Positions 21,180 to 33,964 are shown, counted from the first letter of the stretch. The stretch is DNA of 64,000 nucleotides from Paramacrobiotus metropolitanus (GCF_019649055.1 NW_026570276.1:868001-932000); one strand, 5' to 3'. Made by a program: numbers and translations. Notes: generated by a model from the sequence alone, not told the origin.

Positions 21180-22455
21180 AATAATAACAAGAACAATAAT
21201 AATATTCATACACAATGCGCACGCCGCATTTATTATTACCTTTTTCCATCGCGATAACGACTGAACCGGCCTGAGGCAATCGAAAGTTTACCGTGCTTTT
21301 GGATGCACTAAACACGTCTACTTCAGCATTTATACAGCAGCAGCACACTGGAAAATTATACTAACTTTTTAATAAAATTACTTTTTCGCTTATCCGGGTT
21401 TGTGAGACTGTAAGGTAATCGTGCTAGGCAGAAAAGGCTGTTGAACGCTTGGCACTTTAAACCTTTGCAGCCTTTTTGCAGCTTGATGCGTTGTAATGCT
21501 TGATGCTTGTTCGTAAGACGTAAAGCACAGAGTACGGTAATTCCTGGATTTTCCATTCATCATTATCATGACCAAAGCAGACAGCGATAATCGTCCCCTA
21601 GGTCTCTCCATAAAACGCCACTCGACGTCCATCATTTCTTCGTCATCCAGCGAAATCGTCCAGCTCCTCACGCGCGATAAATGCACGGCCGGCATCCCTG
21701 TTTAACCTGCGGTATCGGTTTCTCCCCACTGAAAACACTCCACGCCCATCTGCAGTTCTAGTGCGCCACGAAACCCACCGCCGATACCTTCACCAAGCCC
21801 TCCACCACGGTAGCACCCAGCGTCAAGTCCGAGCCGGTGACAGAACGCTCGGTCACGTCCACCAGTACGACGGCCAGCCAATCAGCGCCCGCCGAACCCA
21901 AGTCTCCCATTTAAGCGGGCAATTTTGTTCGCTCGACGCGTTCCGCGCCAACAGCCCTCGCGGGCTCGACCCCGTGTACAGTGGCAACCGGTTTTATATT
22001 ATTATGTAAAGAGTGGAGATTTTGGTACGGATTATGAAATTTAAAAGCTATTATTTCACAATAAATAGCGGTCTCCGTGGTCGTCAAATGGAATAGATGC
22101 CGGTTTTGTTTATGGTGTGCAAATGCGGTGAATAAAGACGTTTCGCGGCAATTACTTCATTACGACCTTGTTCTCCGGTTACGAACTGCAGTAACTACAC
22201 TTACAGATTTCTTTTGCTACCTACTTATTTTCTTTCAAACACTTGGTAGTAAGTTTGAAAGTTCTGCACTGCAACGCAACAGATTATAAGAAAGTTAGAT
22301 CGTCCCGTAAAGTTACAACGTCAAATGCGATAGAAGAGGGATGCGTACGCCAGCAACAACATGAGTTAACAAGCAGAATTCGAAACGAAGTATCGTCAAA
22401 CGCTAGCACACAATTCAGACAAACTTTCAACCATGGACACGTTTCACTTAATGAC
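21180..22455. other. Gene-free stretch
   Basis: No frame in this interval shows recognisable protein features or intron signals in register. A (AAT)n-like patch lies at 21178-21210. Confidence 0.35.
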
Positions 22456-22474
22456 AAAATTAACCAATTAACAA

Positions 22475-23142
22475 ATTAATCTTAACAATCTCTATGTTAA
22501 GCGCCTGTTGGCGCTGCACCATCTGCATCGTCTCTATGGCCGTATGAACGGCCGGTCCGTTCAGCTTCAGAGTGAACAACGAGCGGATGGCTTCGTATAT
22601 CTTGTCCAGTGACAACTCCTTCCCTTTGTCATCGCTCTGCATGGCGTCCTCCAGCAGCTGCTTTTCCTCCCGATACTGCCGCAACATGCGTTCGTAAGCC
22701 TCCATGGTATCCCGTCGGCCGCCAGCGGCGATGACCTCTTTTTCCTGCGAAATCATGTAGTGCAGATACTCCTCTACCGCATCATTGTACGGGATCATGG
22801 CGTTCTTCTTCAGGAAGCAAGCGAATTTCGCTGTCACTTTCCGAATAGCGATTTCCTCGCGTTGCAAATCCGATTTACGCTGGCTGAGATACCGCAGAAA
22901 CTGCTGCACAGCCGCGATATCCCCATCTTTCTGCTGCAAAAGCTCCTGCCACGTTCATCCACTACTGGCACCTCCTTCTCACTGGTTTCGTATCGGTAAT
23001 GTGCATATGCTTCTCCATGAGCAGCTACACTCTCGGCATGCTGTACACCATTCTTGGAGTTCTTCACGGCACTTTTCGCAGGCCAGGATGAGGATATTGT
23101 TCCTGCTCTATTTTTTTGCAGGTTACAGGGACTGTGGCACAC
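22475..23142 (-). pseudogene. Broken duplicate of the last exon of the GTPase-family gene
   Basis: The minus-strand sequence matches the exon at 24.68-25.53 kb for over 200 codons. It has the VCHSPC start (23142), the HMHIT region, VVDER, and the coiled-coil part FLKKNAMIPYNDAVEEYLHYM and YREEKQLLEDAMQSDDKGKELS. At least two indels break the frame, one at the HMHITY motif and one just after VVDER (about 22940). It lacks the Pro/Arg-rich tail of its partner. The order along the strand (functional exon first, copy 2 kb downstream) indicates tandem duplication of the terminal exon. Use as an alternative last exon is ruled out by the breaks unless they are assembly errors. Confidence 0.65.
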
Positions 23143-24125
23143 CTACAATTGAAATTCAAATAATGATGAACCTTTCTGGACACGATGAAAAAAAAATTAA
23201 AACGATGGAAGTGAGTTCGGAGTTTATTGGCCGAATGACAGCCGCGTCTGGATACGGTACCGTACGGTTTAGGCTGGTATATTTAAGGCCAATGAGTGTT
23301 GTTTACGCATATCTACACACACTCGGAAACGGTAAGCCGGCTGCTGAATCAGCGGGACGCCGTTGGCTGTCATTCAAATGTGGGTACTCACTGGGTGGCC
23401 ATTCATTCCTTCGATTACATATTGATTTATTAAATGACTACTACGCTAACAAAGATCCATGAAGATTACTGGTTTAAGTTGTATAACGTCAACCTGCAGC
23501 GTCGTTCTCCTGCAGCCCACGTTTTCCAATTCCACATCTGCTATCGATCACATCATTCCGTTAATAAGCCGGGATGAAGAGGCGAGGTGAGCTGAACAGC
23601 TAACGCTGCGGTTCCGTTCTGCGTCGGGATACTAGCACGTTCGGTTGGATCAGACGCTGACATAGGTTTTTGGAGGAGTATGGCAGAGAAATTCGCTTAC
23701 ACTGACAGTTTATTTTCGTTCAACCGACCCACCCTTGCCACCCCCATCCAAGTAATTGAAACTGTGTTCCTCCAATGGTTACTGTTTCCCATGGTGGAAA
23801 ATAGTTTTATTTACCTGGATTGTGGAAACCGCAGTTGTCACTCTCTGTAAGAACCTAATGTTGTAAAGCCTATTCAATAGTTATAGCTTATGCTAAGTGT
23901 TGTCATAGCCGAATCGAGGAAGACGCATTTATACCGCCACAATACTTCTACCGATGAAGCGGAAAGACGGGAATCGAAAACAAAATTTGGGCGGCCATTT
24001 TCATCTACGTCTTTATTTCCCTTATGGATAAGTATCTATTCTTGGCATGCCGCCAAAAGCCTGCCTTGATGGAGACTTGTGCTAATCATTTTGTTTAAAG
24101 AAACGGGACTTTTTGATATCTGTTA

Positions 24126-24151
24126 GTGCCGTATCAAATTTGATACGGCAC
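24126..24151. repeat. Perfect 26-bp palindrome centred on AAATTT
   Basis: The two 13-base halves are exact reverse complements (first half GTGCCGTATCAAA) and a partial third copy, ACGGCAC, follows at once. It lies in the gap between the duplicated exons. It may be a binding site or a transposon footprint. Confidence 0.5.
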
Positions 24152-24675
24152 ATACGGCACTAAGTTCAAAGAGAAAGTCTGATTGCTGATTATACCATGT
24201 ATGTTTTAGAAGAAATGTGGAATACTTGGGTGTTATGAGCTTCGTGGACGGAGGAGAAAACACGCCGCGTAATCTGTGAAGTCAATTATATTCCTAAAAA
24301 TTGTCAGACAGTTGGACAGCGAAGCCACAACGAAATATCTGGTACAGTACACAAGATCACCAATTTCTATATTCACAACGCTGACCTCAGACGAAATGTT
24401 TACACTTTATACTGTGAAAAGCTTATAGCGTCAACAAAAGAGCGACAAGCAGAATTCGAAGCCAAACATTGTGAAATTCTAGCAAAAGTTTGACAGTTCA
24501 CACAGCATGGAGAAAGAACAACCTCGAGACTCAAAAACCCCATCAGCGCACAAATAATTAAAAATGATGGCATCGTCGTTTTGGCTGGCGACCTATTAGA
24601 CAAAACTGTATTATTTTTACAACAAAATTGAGCCAACATAATATTGAATAATGGCAACACTACGCCTCACCTCTT

Positions 24676-27600
24676 TCAGAATCCTCTGCGCGTAAATGGG
24701 ATCCAGAATTTATCCAGCAGACCGCGCGCACTGTACGACGACACCGCTCCCGGAGCACGAAACATCCGCTGCGGCGGCGGCACACTATAAGGAGAAAAGC
24801 GGGAGAATGGCCGTGCCGGTCCCATCGGACGCAGACTGCCGCGAACATTCGCAACGCGTGCCGAGCATACGATGTCGTTGTGGTGCACCTGCTGGCGCTG
24901 CACCGTCTGTATGGTCTCCATGGCCGTACGGATCTTTGGTCCATTAAGCTTCAGATCGTATAGCGACTGGATGGCCTGGATGATCTTATAAAAGGACAGA
25001 TTCCGCCCTTTATCATCACTCTGCATGGCGTCCTCCAACAGCTGCTTCTCCTCACGATACTGCCCCAGCATGCGCTCGTAACTCTCCAAATGATCCCGTC
25101 CACAGCCCACGGCGATCTTCTCCTTCTCCCCGGCAATCAAGTAGTGCAGGTACTCTTCCAATGCGTCATTGTACGGGATCATGGCATTGCGTTTCAGGAA
25201 GCAACCGAATTTCGCCGCCACTTTACGAATAGCTACTTCTTCGCCTTGTAGCTCCATTTTGCGCTGGTTCAGATCCTGCAGAAACTGCTGTACCGCCTCG
25301 ATCTGCCCGTCGCGCTGGTGCAGAAGATCCTGCACCCGTTCATCCACTTCTTTCACCTCCGTTTCATGAGTTTCATAGGTAATATGCATGTGCTTTCCCC
25401 ATGAGCAGCCACACCCCCGGCACATGCCTTTCTTGGACTTCTTGGACATCGCACTGCATTTCTGTAGACCAGGATGGGGGTACCGTTCCTGCTGGATTCC
25501 ATGTAGGCCGCAGGGACTATGGCACACCTAAGATTGAAAATAAATTCTAGCCGTTGCAAATGGCGTAAATGGTATTTGAACCAAATTCGTGTACATGAAC
25601 GAAAACTTTCACTTCGCACACTCCCAACAATTCTTTGCTTTGTTTTCGTGACATTCTGTAGCCAGATGATTTGCATACATAGGCGTAAAAGCCTTTTGGG
25701 CGAGCAACATCTGGTTCGGGAGTTATGGCTATGAAAATTCCAAAACGTTTAAATGCATTCCGGGGTACAAACATGTACACGAATTTAGTGCCATGTACCG
25801 GGCCCCTTCTTTAAGAAATTTCAATATCTTTGATACCTATTTGAATGCCTCATCGAAGCTTTCAAGTGGAGCTAACAATGCGCTCTTCGTTTGATTTGCT
25901 GATTGCTACTGTAATAGTAAGTTACATTACTTTGAACTTTAATTTAATCTGACAATAGCCCATACCATATAACATAACAGGTTTACTCTGGTTGACACTA
26001 AAGCCGTCAAACTAACAAAAAATTTACAATAATAAAAACCAAAACTCGTCATCGTTTAAACTTCGGAAGCTCAGAAGGGATTCTTGACAGCAGTTTAAAC
26101 TTGCAAAATTGTTTTATAATTGTAGTTTTTACCCCTCAATGTTTCAAAATAACGTTTCTTTTAATTTTCTTTGAATTTTTTATTAGACGGTATGCAGGGC
26201 CACAGGTGGTTTTGCAGAGATTGCAAAGGAATCCAAGGTGGTCTGAACGATTACCGAAGGAGCCGAAGGTGGTAGAAGACTTCACAGAAATAAAATCTTC
26301 AGAAAACCCCTTTTATCCTGTGTTTTATTTCCGTCGAAAACGCTATGCTTTCGGCCATGGATGACTTCAACAAGCCTGTCAAGCCATATCTCGCTCACTT
26401 TTATCATTGATCAAACGCCTTTCGTCAGATCTTCATTAAGTCTTGCGATTGTTTTGCTCAGCACTCGTTTGTTATGAAAGTGTTATATTTAAATAAAAAC
26501 TTCATCATGTCGATCAATTTAGACTTGTGCAAGCGTATTGATCTGTGCACTGGCTGTTGTCGAATAAAAGTGTACAGTAAATTTAAATAATTACTGGCTT
26601 TAATATTACTGCTCCTAAATAATTAAATACTGTTTTTTTGTTTGCTGTTTCTAAATAATTAAATAATTTCTAAAATAATTATTGTTTCAAAATTTTAATA
26701 TTAATTAGAATAATTATTTGTCAGAGGCACATGACTGCGCCTGGTGCATACGGCCCACCATGGACGTACTGCACTCATGCTTGCCATACCGCCTCTCTCG
26801 CTGTACGTACGTGTGCTGCTGCACTGCACTCATACCCGCTGAAGCGGATATATGCGGCGCACACACTGAGCATACTTGCTCTCTCGTCCCTCTCTCGCTG
26901 TATGACTCAGCGTACGCTCGCGTTGGATTGAGTCCAGTCTGCGCATCATCACACAGCTGATGGCACACAGCACGTGCTTGCCGCCAGTTGCTTCTTTCAC
27001 GCCTTGACGAACGCTCAAGAGCTCTTCTAGCATTCACTTGCTTGCTTAGCCATCAGTGCTTTGTTTTGCTTTCCCTGCTATTACGCAGCATTGTTCCCTT
27101 TATTTGTACAATAAAGCACACTCGTGATCTCCTCGCGCTTGCCTGTTACATATTTAATAATAATTTATTTTTAATAAGTACTTTTTCAAACTTTGTGTAC
27201 TGTGTCGGCTGATTATGAAATAGGTAGTCCGATTCTGCAATCTAGAACCCGACGCCGCTCACCGTCCTGTAATCGACTTTCTTCCCCACCACTCGAATGC
27301 AGGACTGCGCGACGCACACCGTTCGCGGATGGTCCAAGGGAACAGTGATGAGATCCAGTACCGGCATGTACAGCTGCTGTGTTAATTGCTCTTTACTATA
27401 GCGATTCTGCTCGATCTCGTCGGCTTTCTGCTGGGCCATCTGCAGATTGGTCTGAATGTTCAGTGTGATGGCCGCCAACGGCTCCGTAAACGACAGAATG
27501 ATCCGGCGTGCTTCGTTCAGTGAGATGGTATTCTGTAACAAAAATTTTAGTACTTTTTATTTATGTTCGCTCAGCGACATAACAGTCAATCAATCCACTA

Positions 27601-28198
27601 CGGCCAATACTGCACAATCAAGAATTAAAAAAACAACCAAAATCACTGTTGTCAACAACTTTATTCTTTCCCGGTAAAGTTCCTAAAATCGCGGCCGCAT
27701 TGCCTTTAATAATTGCAAGGCTAATGCGCTGCTTTAATGCGCTGCTTTAAATTCTGTAACATGTGGGGCGGGCGCTGTTCCAAGTATGTCAAGAGCCGCC
27801 GCGACTCCGTCACGGCCTTGTCATAGCTGTCATAAAAGTTCTGTCGGGATGCCGGGTCGAACTCGATACCGGATTTTGCAGCGGCTATAAATCGCATAGC
27901 TTCACTGTCAACGCAGTACACCGTGTCTCCGGTCAGCGGAATATCCGCGCCTTCGGGCCGATGCAGCAGTTCTTCCAGTACCGGCAATGTATCGCCCGGC
28001 TGGTACAGTGTGGAGCGCGCGTTGGTGAACACGAAGACGATGTTGTGGCGCGCGTCGACATGCAGATGGGCCAACAGCTCCTTAATGCAGAAGCGAAACA
28101 TTACGGTCAGCCGGGCGTTGTTGGGTTTCAGCAGGATACAGATGCCGTGGATCTGCTCGTACTGTGCCAGATGCCGCATGATAGAAAATTTCAGGTAT
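24676..28198 (-). CDS. GTPase-family protein (AIG1-like, with C-terminal Cys/His HMHITYE domain), at least three exons
   Basis: The exons I can place are about 27745-28198, 27263-27532 and 24676-25527. The second and third join exactly (phase 0, GT-AG). The first ends near HML and its 3' border is unclear. Exon A has LAQYEQIHGICILLKPNNAR and FVFTNARSTLYQPGDTLP, the strand that ends in the nucleotide-specificity loop of this P-loop family. Exon B has ISLNEARRIILSFTEPLA and LDHPRTVC. Exon C begins CHSPCGL, then CRGCGCSWGKHMHITYE, a Cys/His cluster, then 150 residues of coiled coil and a Pro/Arg tail. I recall this order from an uncharacterised family of animal and fungal GTPases, but cannot name it with certainty. 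The Walker A exon is not found within the window. Confidence 0.6.
25565..25806. repeat. Single-arm relative of the GGCCCGGTACATGG fold-back element
   Basis: It shares AATTCGTGTACATGAACG, TTCTTTGCTTTG, CATCTGGTTCGGGAGT and the end CCATGTACCGGGCC with the element at 16.6-17.1 kb. It lies in an intron of the GTPase-family gene, about 40 bases from the splice acceptor at 25528. Confidence 0.55.
25810..27240. other. Intron of the GTPase-family gene, no further structure supported
   Basis: This long intron (25528-27262) holds A+T-rich DNA with AAATAATTAAAT words at 26.59-26.72 kb and a GC-richer patch (26.72-27.0 kb) with overlapping random frames. No gene is supported. Confidence 0.4.
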
Positions 28199-28254
28199 CT
28201 AAGGAAATCTAAAAACTTGAAGAAAATCTAAAAAACCTACGGTAGTAAACAGCC

Positions 28255-28375
28255 AAAGAAACCTGAAAAAACTTATTAACAATCTAACTTATTAACAATC
28301 TAAGTTATTAACAATCTTATTAACAATCTAAGTCTAACTAAACTTATTAACAATCTATTAACAACTTAGGTAATC
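28255..28375 (+). repeat. TTATTAACAATCTAAC minisatellite
   Basis: About six to seven direct units of 14-16 bases (ACTTATTAACAATCTA), irregular in spacing, lie upstream of exon A of the GTPase-family gene. Confidence 0.6.
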
Positions 28376-28578
28376 CAAGAAACCAAGAAAATCTAAGGAC
28401 TTTAAAACGCCTTGAAACTGACGAAAACCAAATTATAACTTCGGCAGAAAAGAACCCCAGGAACCAGACTGATTAGCAAGCTCTCTTGGTTGACGAACAA
28501 GTTTCTGCACCGAGTCAGGCAGTGAAGTTGCAAGAAATGAAATTATCTTTTAGTTATCTCTCGGCCAGCAAAGTTGCG

Positions 28579-29095
28579 CTAATTAGCAGTCTTAGCCGAA
28601 CCGATTTCAAACGTTGATATTGGTAAAGTAGCCATACCCGGATCGGTGTCACCGTTTCCCCCTCCATCCAGCAGGTTGCCGCACAGTAGCTTCCCGTAGC
28701 GATAACGTTGGACAACACTCTGCGCGGGATGCACCGACGTATCGGGGCCGTGCAAGGACGGATCGACAAACACGAATCGCCGCTGACTGGGATCGGCGAT
28801 ATCCATGAAGCTGCACAGTAACTCCAGGGCGTCGGTGAATTTTTCGGGACGGTGGAGGCGCGCCTGCTGGCTGCTGTGCAGAACATACACATCCGCCACT
28901 TTCTCCATCTCCTGCAGGAAATCGGCCGGAATTTCGCCGAGGATCAGCACCGGAAGGTGCGCAGGATCTCCAGCAGCGCACTGCGATCGGTAATCGTCCA
29001 GGCGTCCACGGCCGCACTGTTGCCACTGTCCGGCATGGTGGAAGACCCCGCAACGGGATCTTGAGGAGCGCTGGCGCGGCGTCTTGTTTGGACCT
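28579..29095 (-). pseudogene. Frame-broken exon of unknown family, possibly the 5' part of the GTPase-family gene
   Basis: A splice-acceptor-like TTGCAG lies at about 29095 on the minus strand. The first frame reads DSGNSAAVDAWTITDRSALL and ends in a TGA. A second frame, one lost base away near 28953, continues smoothly with PVLILGEIPADFLQEMEKVA, DVYVLHSSQQARLH, RRFVFVDPSLHGPDTS and LPISTFEIGSAKTAN. The pattern of beta strands and helices suggests a Rossmann-like fold, but there is no Walker A. Strand and proximity (0.4 kb upstream of exon A) suggest it belongs to the same gene. I do not recognise the domain. The break is of the same kind as those in the viral elements. Confidence 0.4.
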
Positions 29096-29199
29096 GCAAT
29101 TAGCAGCCACGCTGGAAATGACAAATTTCACGGGTTCACAAAAATAATGATTTCCTATTTTCCTTCTAAACACGTGGCATGCTTTCCGTGCCAATGTGC

Positions 29200-30060
29200 T
29201 ATCATATGTTTACATGGTAGGAACTAAGAATACAAACACTGAACATCTGGGGTTTAAAAAGTTATAAATTATTAATGATGACTACGCTTGATGTATAGCA
29301 GTACACAACGCTAAACAAAGCTTTTACCCATAATAACCACAACGCTGTACAACAGCAGCAACCGTTAACGTCAAAACCAGAGGAATTTTTTAAGGGTTGT
29401 TTGAGGGATTTTGCGGATTTCAGGGCAATGGATTATTGTTTATCTTTACGGATCAAAAAAGAAAGAAACGTGAGGTATCGGTCAGAAACAAGAATTCTTA
29501 AAGGAACAAATCAGTAAACAACTTAAGGCAAAAAAAATCTGTTTAAAAATTAACTTTTTTTTGCAAATTATACAACAGTCTTTCCCTGTGTTCGGAGATT
29601 TACAATGTTTTTAATTTTGTGTTGAACTCGTACCATGCGTTGAAAAAACTCTCGAAGTTCCGACTCTCACGGTCTCAGTAATTATAAGAGGCACGCTCAG
29701 TGTAGGTTTCAATAATAAGCGAATACGCAAGAATAGTGTACTACGAAGAACTGCAAAATAATGATAAACGATGATATAAAATGCATAAATATAAGAGGCT
29801 GTAAGCCTGTAACCCCTCGGCAAAGGGACCATGGTCCCAGCAGCCAGAAAGTCTCGACGTACGGGTATAAGCTAATGCTATTATCTAATCTAATTGTAAG
29901 ACTAATGGCATTCCAACCGCGAAGCAAAAACTTTAGGTCCCCACCAAACCGAAAAGCTCCAGCCGCCCCTAATTCTTAGTTCTACACGACGCTAATTTCG
30001 TTGTCATCGGAAAATCCAAAACTAATATCTGTACTGCGGTTGCAGTTATCCTTAGTGATT
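29200..30060. other. Gene-free stretch
   Basis: The DNA is A+T-rich with short frames only. No repeat family or regulatory site could be supported. Confidence 0.35.
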
Positions 30061-30064
30061 GTAC

Positions 30065-30238
30065 CGTAAACATTGGCGGGATCTTGTAGTGCTCGCAAAT
30101 TCTTTTCACCAAATCCTGTTTTCGATCTTTGCCACTAAAAGCCAGACCCAGATCGCTGCCGAGAGACTTCAGTTCGGTGACGGATTTCTGCATGATCTCC
30201 AAATGAGACGGAATGGCCTTTGATTCCATGGAGGACAT
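30065..30238 (-). CDS. SAP-like helical exon, start of a small gene
   Basis: The ATG at 30238 follows a TTTTGTAG acceptor (first coding exon after a 5' UTR intron), and a GT donor stands at 30064. The 58 codons end phase 0. The sequence VTELKSLGSDLGLAFSGKDR followed by QDLVKRI resembles the helix-turn-helix of SAP DNA-binding motifs (L-x-x-L-G-L-x-x-S-G-x-K...L-x-x-R-I). The next exon is not obvious. The gene could encode a chromatin-associated protein, or this may be a chance open frame; the splice signals and the motif together make me lean to a real exon. Confidence 0.4.
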
Positions 30239-31482
30239 CTTCGCAACTACAAAATACGCTGGCATTGGTTTGGGTCGATCAAGCTTAAAGCATCCCGTAG
30301 TTTTGATTTGCAGGTGGCTGTGATACAGCATTCAGCGACGACCTGTGCACGAAGATCGAGTTGTTCTTACCGTTAACTCTAGAGATTAAAATACATGCAA
30401 CGTGGGTACAAGTGCAGTGTTGTATAAGAATACAATTCACTAAGAAAGAAACATACGCATACAAAAGAACCAGACTCAGCTGGAAAACAGAATTGTCAAG
30501 TCTTGAAGTTGAAATGAAATTTCCGTTCAGGGATGTGCGTCTACGAGCGCGCATACTCGTACAGTACTGCACTGGCAGTACTACCATACAGTATACACTG
30601 CGGAGTGGACGCAATGAAAAACGCGAGCAGGAAAGGACGCGCCGCAGCCAGACCAGTGCTTATCTTATCTGCCGGCGCCATCTGCTTTGACGGGCCAATG
30701 GTGGCCATAGTATGCTGTCACTATGCTGCATATGGAAAAATGACTCACGACAGCGGCTTTTATGTAGAATCAATTTAAATTAGCGGGAAAATCGTTGCTT
30801 CAGTCCTACAACTGTACCATGCAGGGCGCTTTTACGGTTTTACCGTAAGAAGCAGTCACGTTGACTTTGAGCATATTTTGTTTCGTCTCTCGTCGTTTAA
30901 TCTTTTCATTTGGCATTGCATTAGTGAGTATAGTTAAATCATTAAATACTGCGTGCATGATGCATCTAAAGTACCTCACCACCACTTGCATTGTAAAGTT
31001 GAGCGTTAATTTTGTCAGATTACTCCACGTTAATATGTAATTCAATGCCGTTAAGGCATGGTTTCATACTGAGGCGAAGGAGTTCAAACTTTTTTTGTGC
31101 TGTTGAACTTATGAGCGACCTGCTCGCCAAATCGGTATGGACGATATTCGCCTCCCGCGGAACTGTAAGTAGGGAAATACTGCATGATATGGGGGGGGTT
31201 TAAATAATGATGGGCTTGCGAAGGTTTGGTCGACAATTTAAACGTATTCATGGATAGCTTCAGTGCCGGCTTCGTACGATGCAAAATAGCCAGTTTTACA
31301 GAAACGCGCGCATTTTAGGAGATTATTGATTTAGGTAATGAATAGTCTCAAAAAGGATGCGAATGCTTGCTGCTGACTGTTCACTTAGGCTGGATGCCTG
31401 GATGGTAGCTTCGACATGAATATATGAGCAATTGTTCAAGCAACTTGTGGAATATTTGACCTTGGTTTTTATGGTGCATCTC

Positions 31483-31517
31483 GTAACTCTGAAGCGAGTT
31501 ACGCTTCAGAGTTACGT
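31483..31517. repeat. Perfect hairpin with 15-bp stem
   Basis: CGTAACTCTGAAGCG and CGCTTCAGAGTTACG face each other across AGTTA, followed by further GTTACG/CGATAACTCG words. It is probably the core of an inverted-repeat element. Confidence 0.5.
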
Positions 31518-31867
31518 TATAACTCGATAACTCGAAAATAACTCGCGTTACGTTAAATAGTTAAAAATAATTGCACAGGTTCTGAAAACGACCTTTCGAG
31601 TAATACATTTCGTGACTACCTCAGTGCCTTATTGATTGTTACAGTTGGCGCGTCGGCATGATGTGTGTTGCCAGAGTTGGTGCGGATCCAGGTATACCGA
31701 GTACCCAAACCGGAACCAATCGATACTTGCTCTGAGCAGTTGCTCACATCGGGACACATCCCGTGTGTTATACAGGTTCGGTAGAGATATTGACATATAG
31801 ATGATCTCATCAAAGCAGGCAATCTACTCTGCTCTAGTTTTATTTGTAAATGATAAAATCAGGTACT

Positions 31868-31935
31868 GTGCAGTTCTTGAGTTGTGACAGGCTGCATGGT
31901 AAAGTTCTTGAGCTGTGACAAGCTGCATGGTAAAA
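31868..31935 (+). repeat. Two tandem copies of a 34-bp unit
   Basis: The unit AGTTCTTGAG(T/C)TGTGACA(G/A)GCTGCATGGTAA is repeated directly with few changes. Confidence 0.55.
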
Positions 31936-32949
31936 TCCGATTGCTACGTTTCATTTTCCTGTTTTTTGTATGTATGACAAGATAGTGTGACCCACTGATC
32001 TCGAGACTGGTTTTCAAATATTGTTGTAGAAGTATTGCTCCTGCATCAACGATGGTGTCATCTGTGCACGGAATCGAGCATCATATGCATGTCCTGTCAT
32101 GGAAATCGACATTCTACAGTTTGGTATGGAACTTCTCCGTTTTACAACTGGTGGCGACGTTATCGTCCGCTTGCCTATACATTGCGGAAGGTCAGATTTG
32201 GTCAATTTCCTTAATCTAATTAAAACTGTTACCATGGCGCGGTAAACATTTTTTGACCCTTTTCCGGATAGTTACTATTAGCAATTCTAACGCCATACAG
32301 TATCCGAAAGCTACTTCGCTGAAAGCCACTTCACTGTCTAACTTATGTATATTATGTAAACCAGCTAATTTCGGAATTGCACAGTCCCTTCTCATGTAAA
32401 TTGGGACAAATTCTTCATTTGATTATAATTGTTGAGCGAAGCTCGCTTTGTACATATTGAGAAATAAAAATAATTTCGGATTATCTGACGCATAACGAGT
32501 AATATACTGGTAATGTCGAATTTGTTTTTATCGGTGCAGCGTAAACTGCTTTAGGGACTCAAATTAAAATAAAAATATTTTTTCAACGACGAAAAAGGAG
32601 TCGGCTATGTTGGGTATCTCCTGAAAATCAATTAACCGATTCAAAGTTGAACCATGGTACACTGTATTTAGCCGGATCTGAATGTTTTTTAGAGGTTCTC
32701 TACACTGGTAAGACTACTTCTGGTTCCGCGGCAAGTGAACGTAAGGCTTATAAGGGCTGAATGTTCTAAAGAGAATTTTCCCTGTGTTATAGGATGCGAG
32801 CCAGTTCCGTTCCTCACAGGTTGAATGTTACAGAGAAGCGTATTTAATAAAGAAGTGTATGTTAAGAGAGCTTTTACTGTACTCCAAAAAAAAACGGTTT
32901 GCGTCATGAACGTAATAGAAGAGGGACGTTTAATTTTCGTCTGATTTAG

Positions 32950-33521
32950 AAGCTAGTCCTACGCACAGCCATCTGGCCCTGGGATACGCCTTCGCCGTGT
33001 GGACGCTGCTGTATAATATCGCCGGATTGATCGGCTGTGGCTGGGGTTATAGACGCTACACCAACGGCCGGGAAGAGCTGCGCAACCACCGGGCACCGGG
33101 CTTTTGGGTCGGTAAAACCTACTTGGCCTGCATGGTCATTAACATGGCGGCCGCACTGGGAATCATCCTGCAAGCCGTTCTGCAGAAAGGGCAGCCCGAT
33201 GCCATGCTGTTGTTAGGGACCGTGGCCTATGTCTTCCTCATTATCAACGGTGCCTGCATCGTAGTCACCGTTATTTCACTAAGGAAAGGTCACCTTCCCA
33301 CCGCCCTTATTATCTTTTTCCAACGCCCGCGGTGCAATCGGGCAGACTGCATGGAGTTTAGTTTCATTAAGGATTACTACGACTGGACGGTATCCCTGGC
33401 TTTCGGGAAGCTGCTGCTAGGATTTCTGTTGATGCCGTTTGTGATCCTGAATAATCTATATGGTACGTATCACGTTCAAAAATTTGTGGGAAATGCGCAT
33501 GACATTCCGTTGGTGATATGA
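32950..33521 (+). CDS. Four-helix membrane protein exon (paralogue 1)
   Basis: This is the last coding exon of a gene whose earlier exons I cannot place. It follows a TTTTCGTCTGATTTAG acceptor and starts with two carried-over bases. Four hydrophobic segments are visible: ALGYAFAVWTLLYNIAGLIG, YLACMVINMAAALGIILQAV, MLLLGTVAYVFLIINGACIV and LAFGKLLLGFLLMPFVIL. A cytoplasmic-type loop rich in Arg lies between the first two. The protein ends 20 residues after the fourth segment. The exon at 35.93-36.54 kb shares the first helix pattern (W-x-x-x-YN-x-x-GL-x-G) and the same splice phase, so the two are likely paralogues separated by a transposon. I do not recognise the family. Confidence 0.55.
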
Positions 33522-33964
33522 TGATTTACAATGAACAACATGTTTAAATGCGCAGTCGGTGCAGGAGGTTTTGCTGCATGGCAGGTTGTCGTGCAACAAT
33601 TGGCCGTGGGACAATTCGTCACAGACAGTGGCTACTGACAATGGGGGCTTTCCGTCAGGAGGCAGTTATCGGCAGGACACTACGGAGCTTTCGGCTACTT
33701 TAAATTTTTTGTAGCGGCTAACAAACGTGTGACTATTCGTTGCCATATTATGATATGCACCACGCCTTCAGTGATCGACTCATAAAATTGAGTCATTACT
33801 AAATGCCTCGTAACCAAACGGTTGCACAAGAAATTGTCCAAAAACAAAATTGTCTTTGCTGCAAATTGTCAAAATTATTGAGAACAATCTCAGGCAACCG
33901 AGTGTACCGCGATCACTTGGGCTGTCACGGCCAGATTATTAGGTACAAAAAACAATTTGCCCTA

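Larger units (their letters stand above)
30340..32945. other. Gene-free stretch with small repeats
   Basis: No coding exon is supported until the acceptor at 32949. The interval contains a hairpin at 31.48 kb and a tandem pair at 31.87 kb, listed separately. Confidence 0.35.

Noticed and set aside
26714-27037. Overlapping frames of 66-107 codons on both strands
   Set aside because: They overlap each other in a GC-richer intronic patch and show no domain, splice support or start context.
28255-28375. Possible CRISPR-like array
   Set aside because: Units are short (14-16 bases), contiguous and without distinct spacers; it is a minisatellite in a eukaryotic genome.
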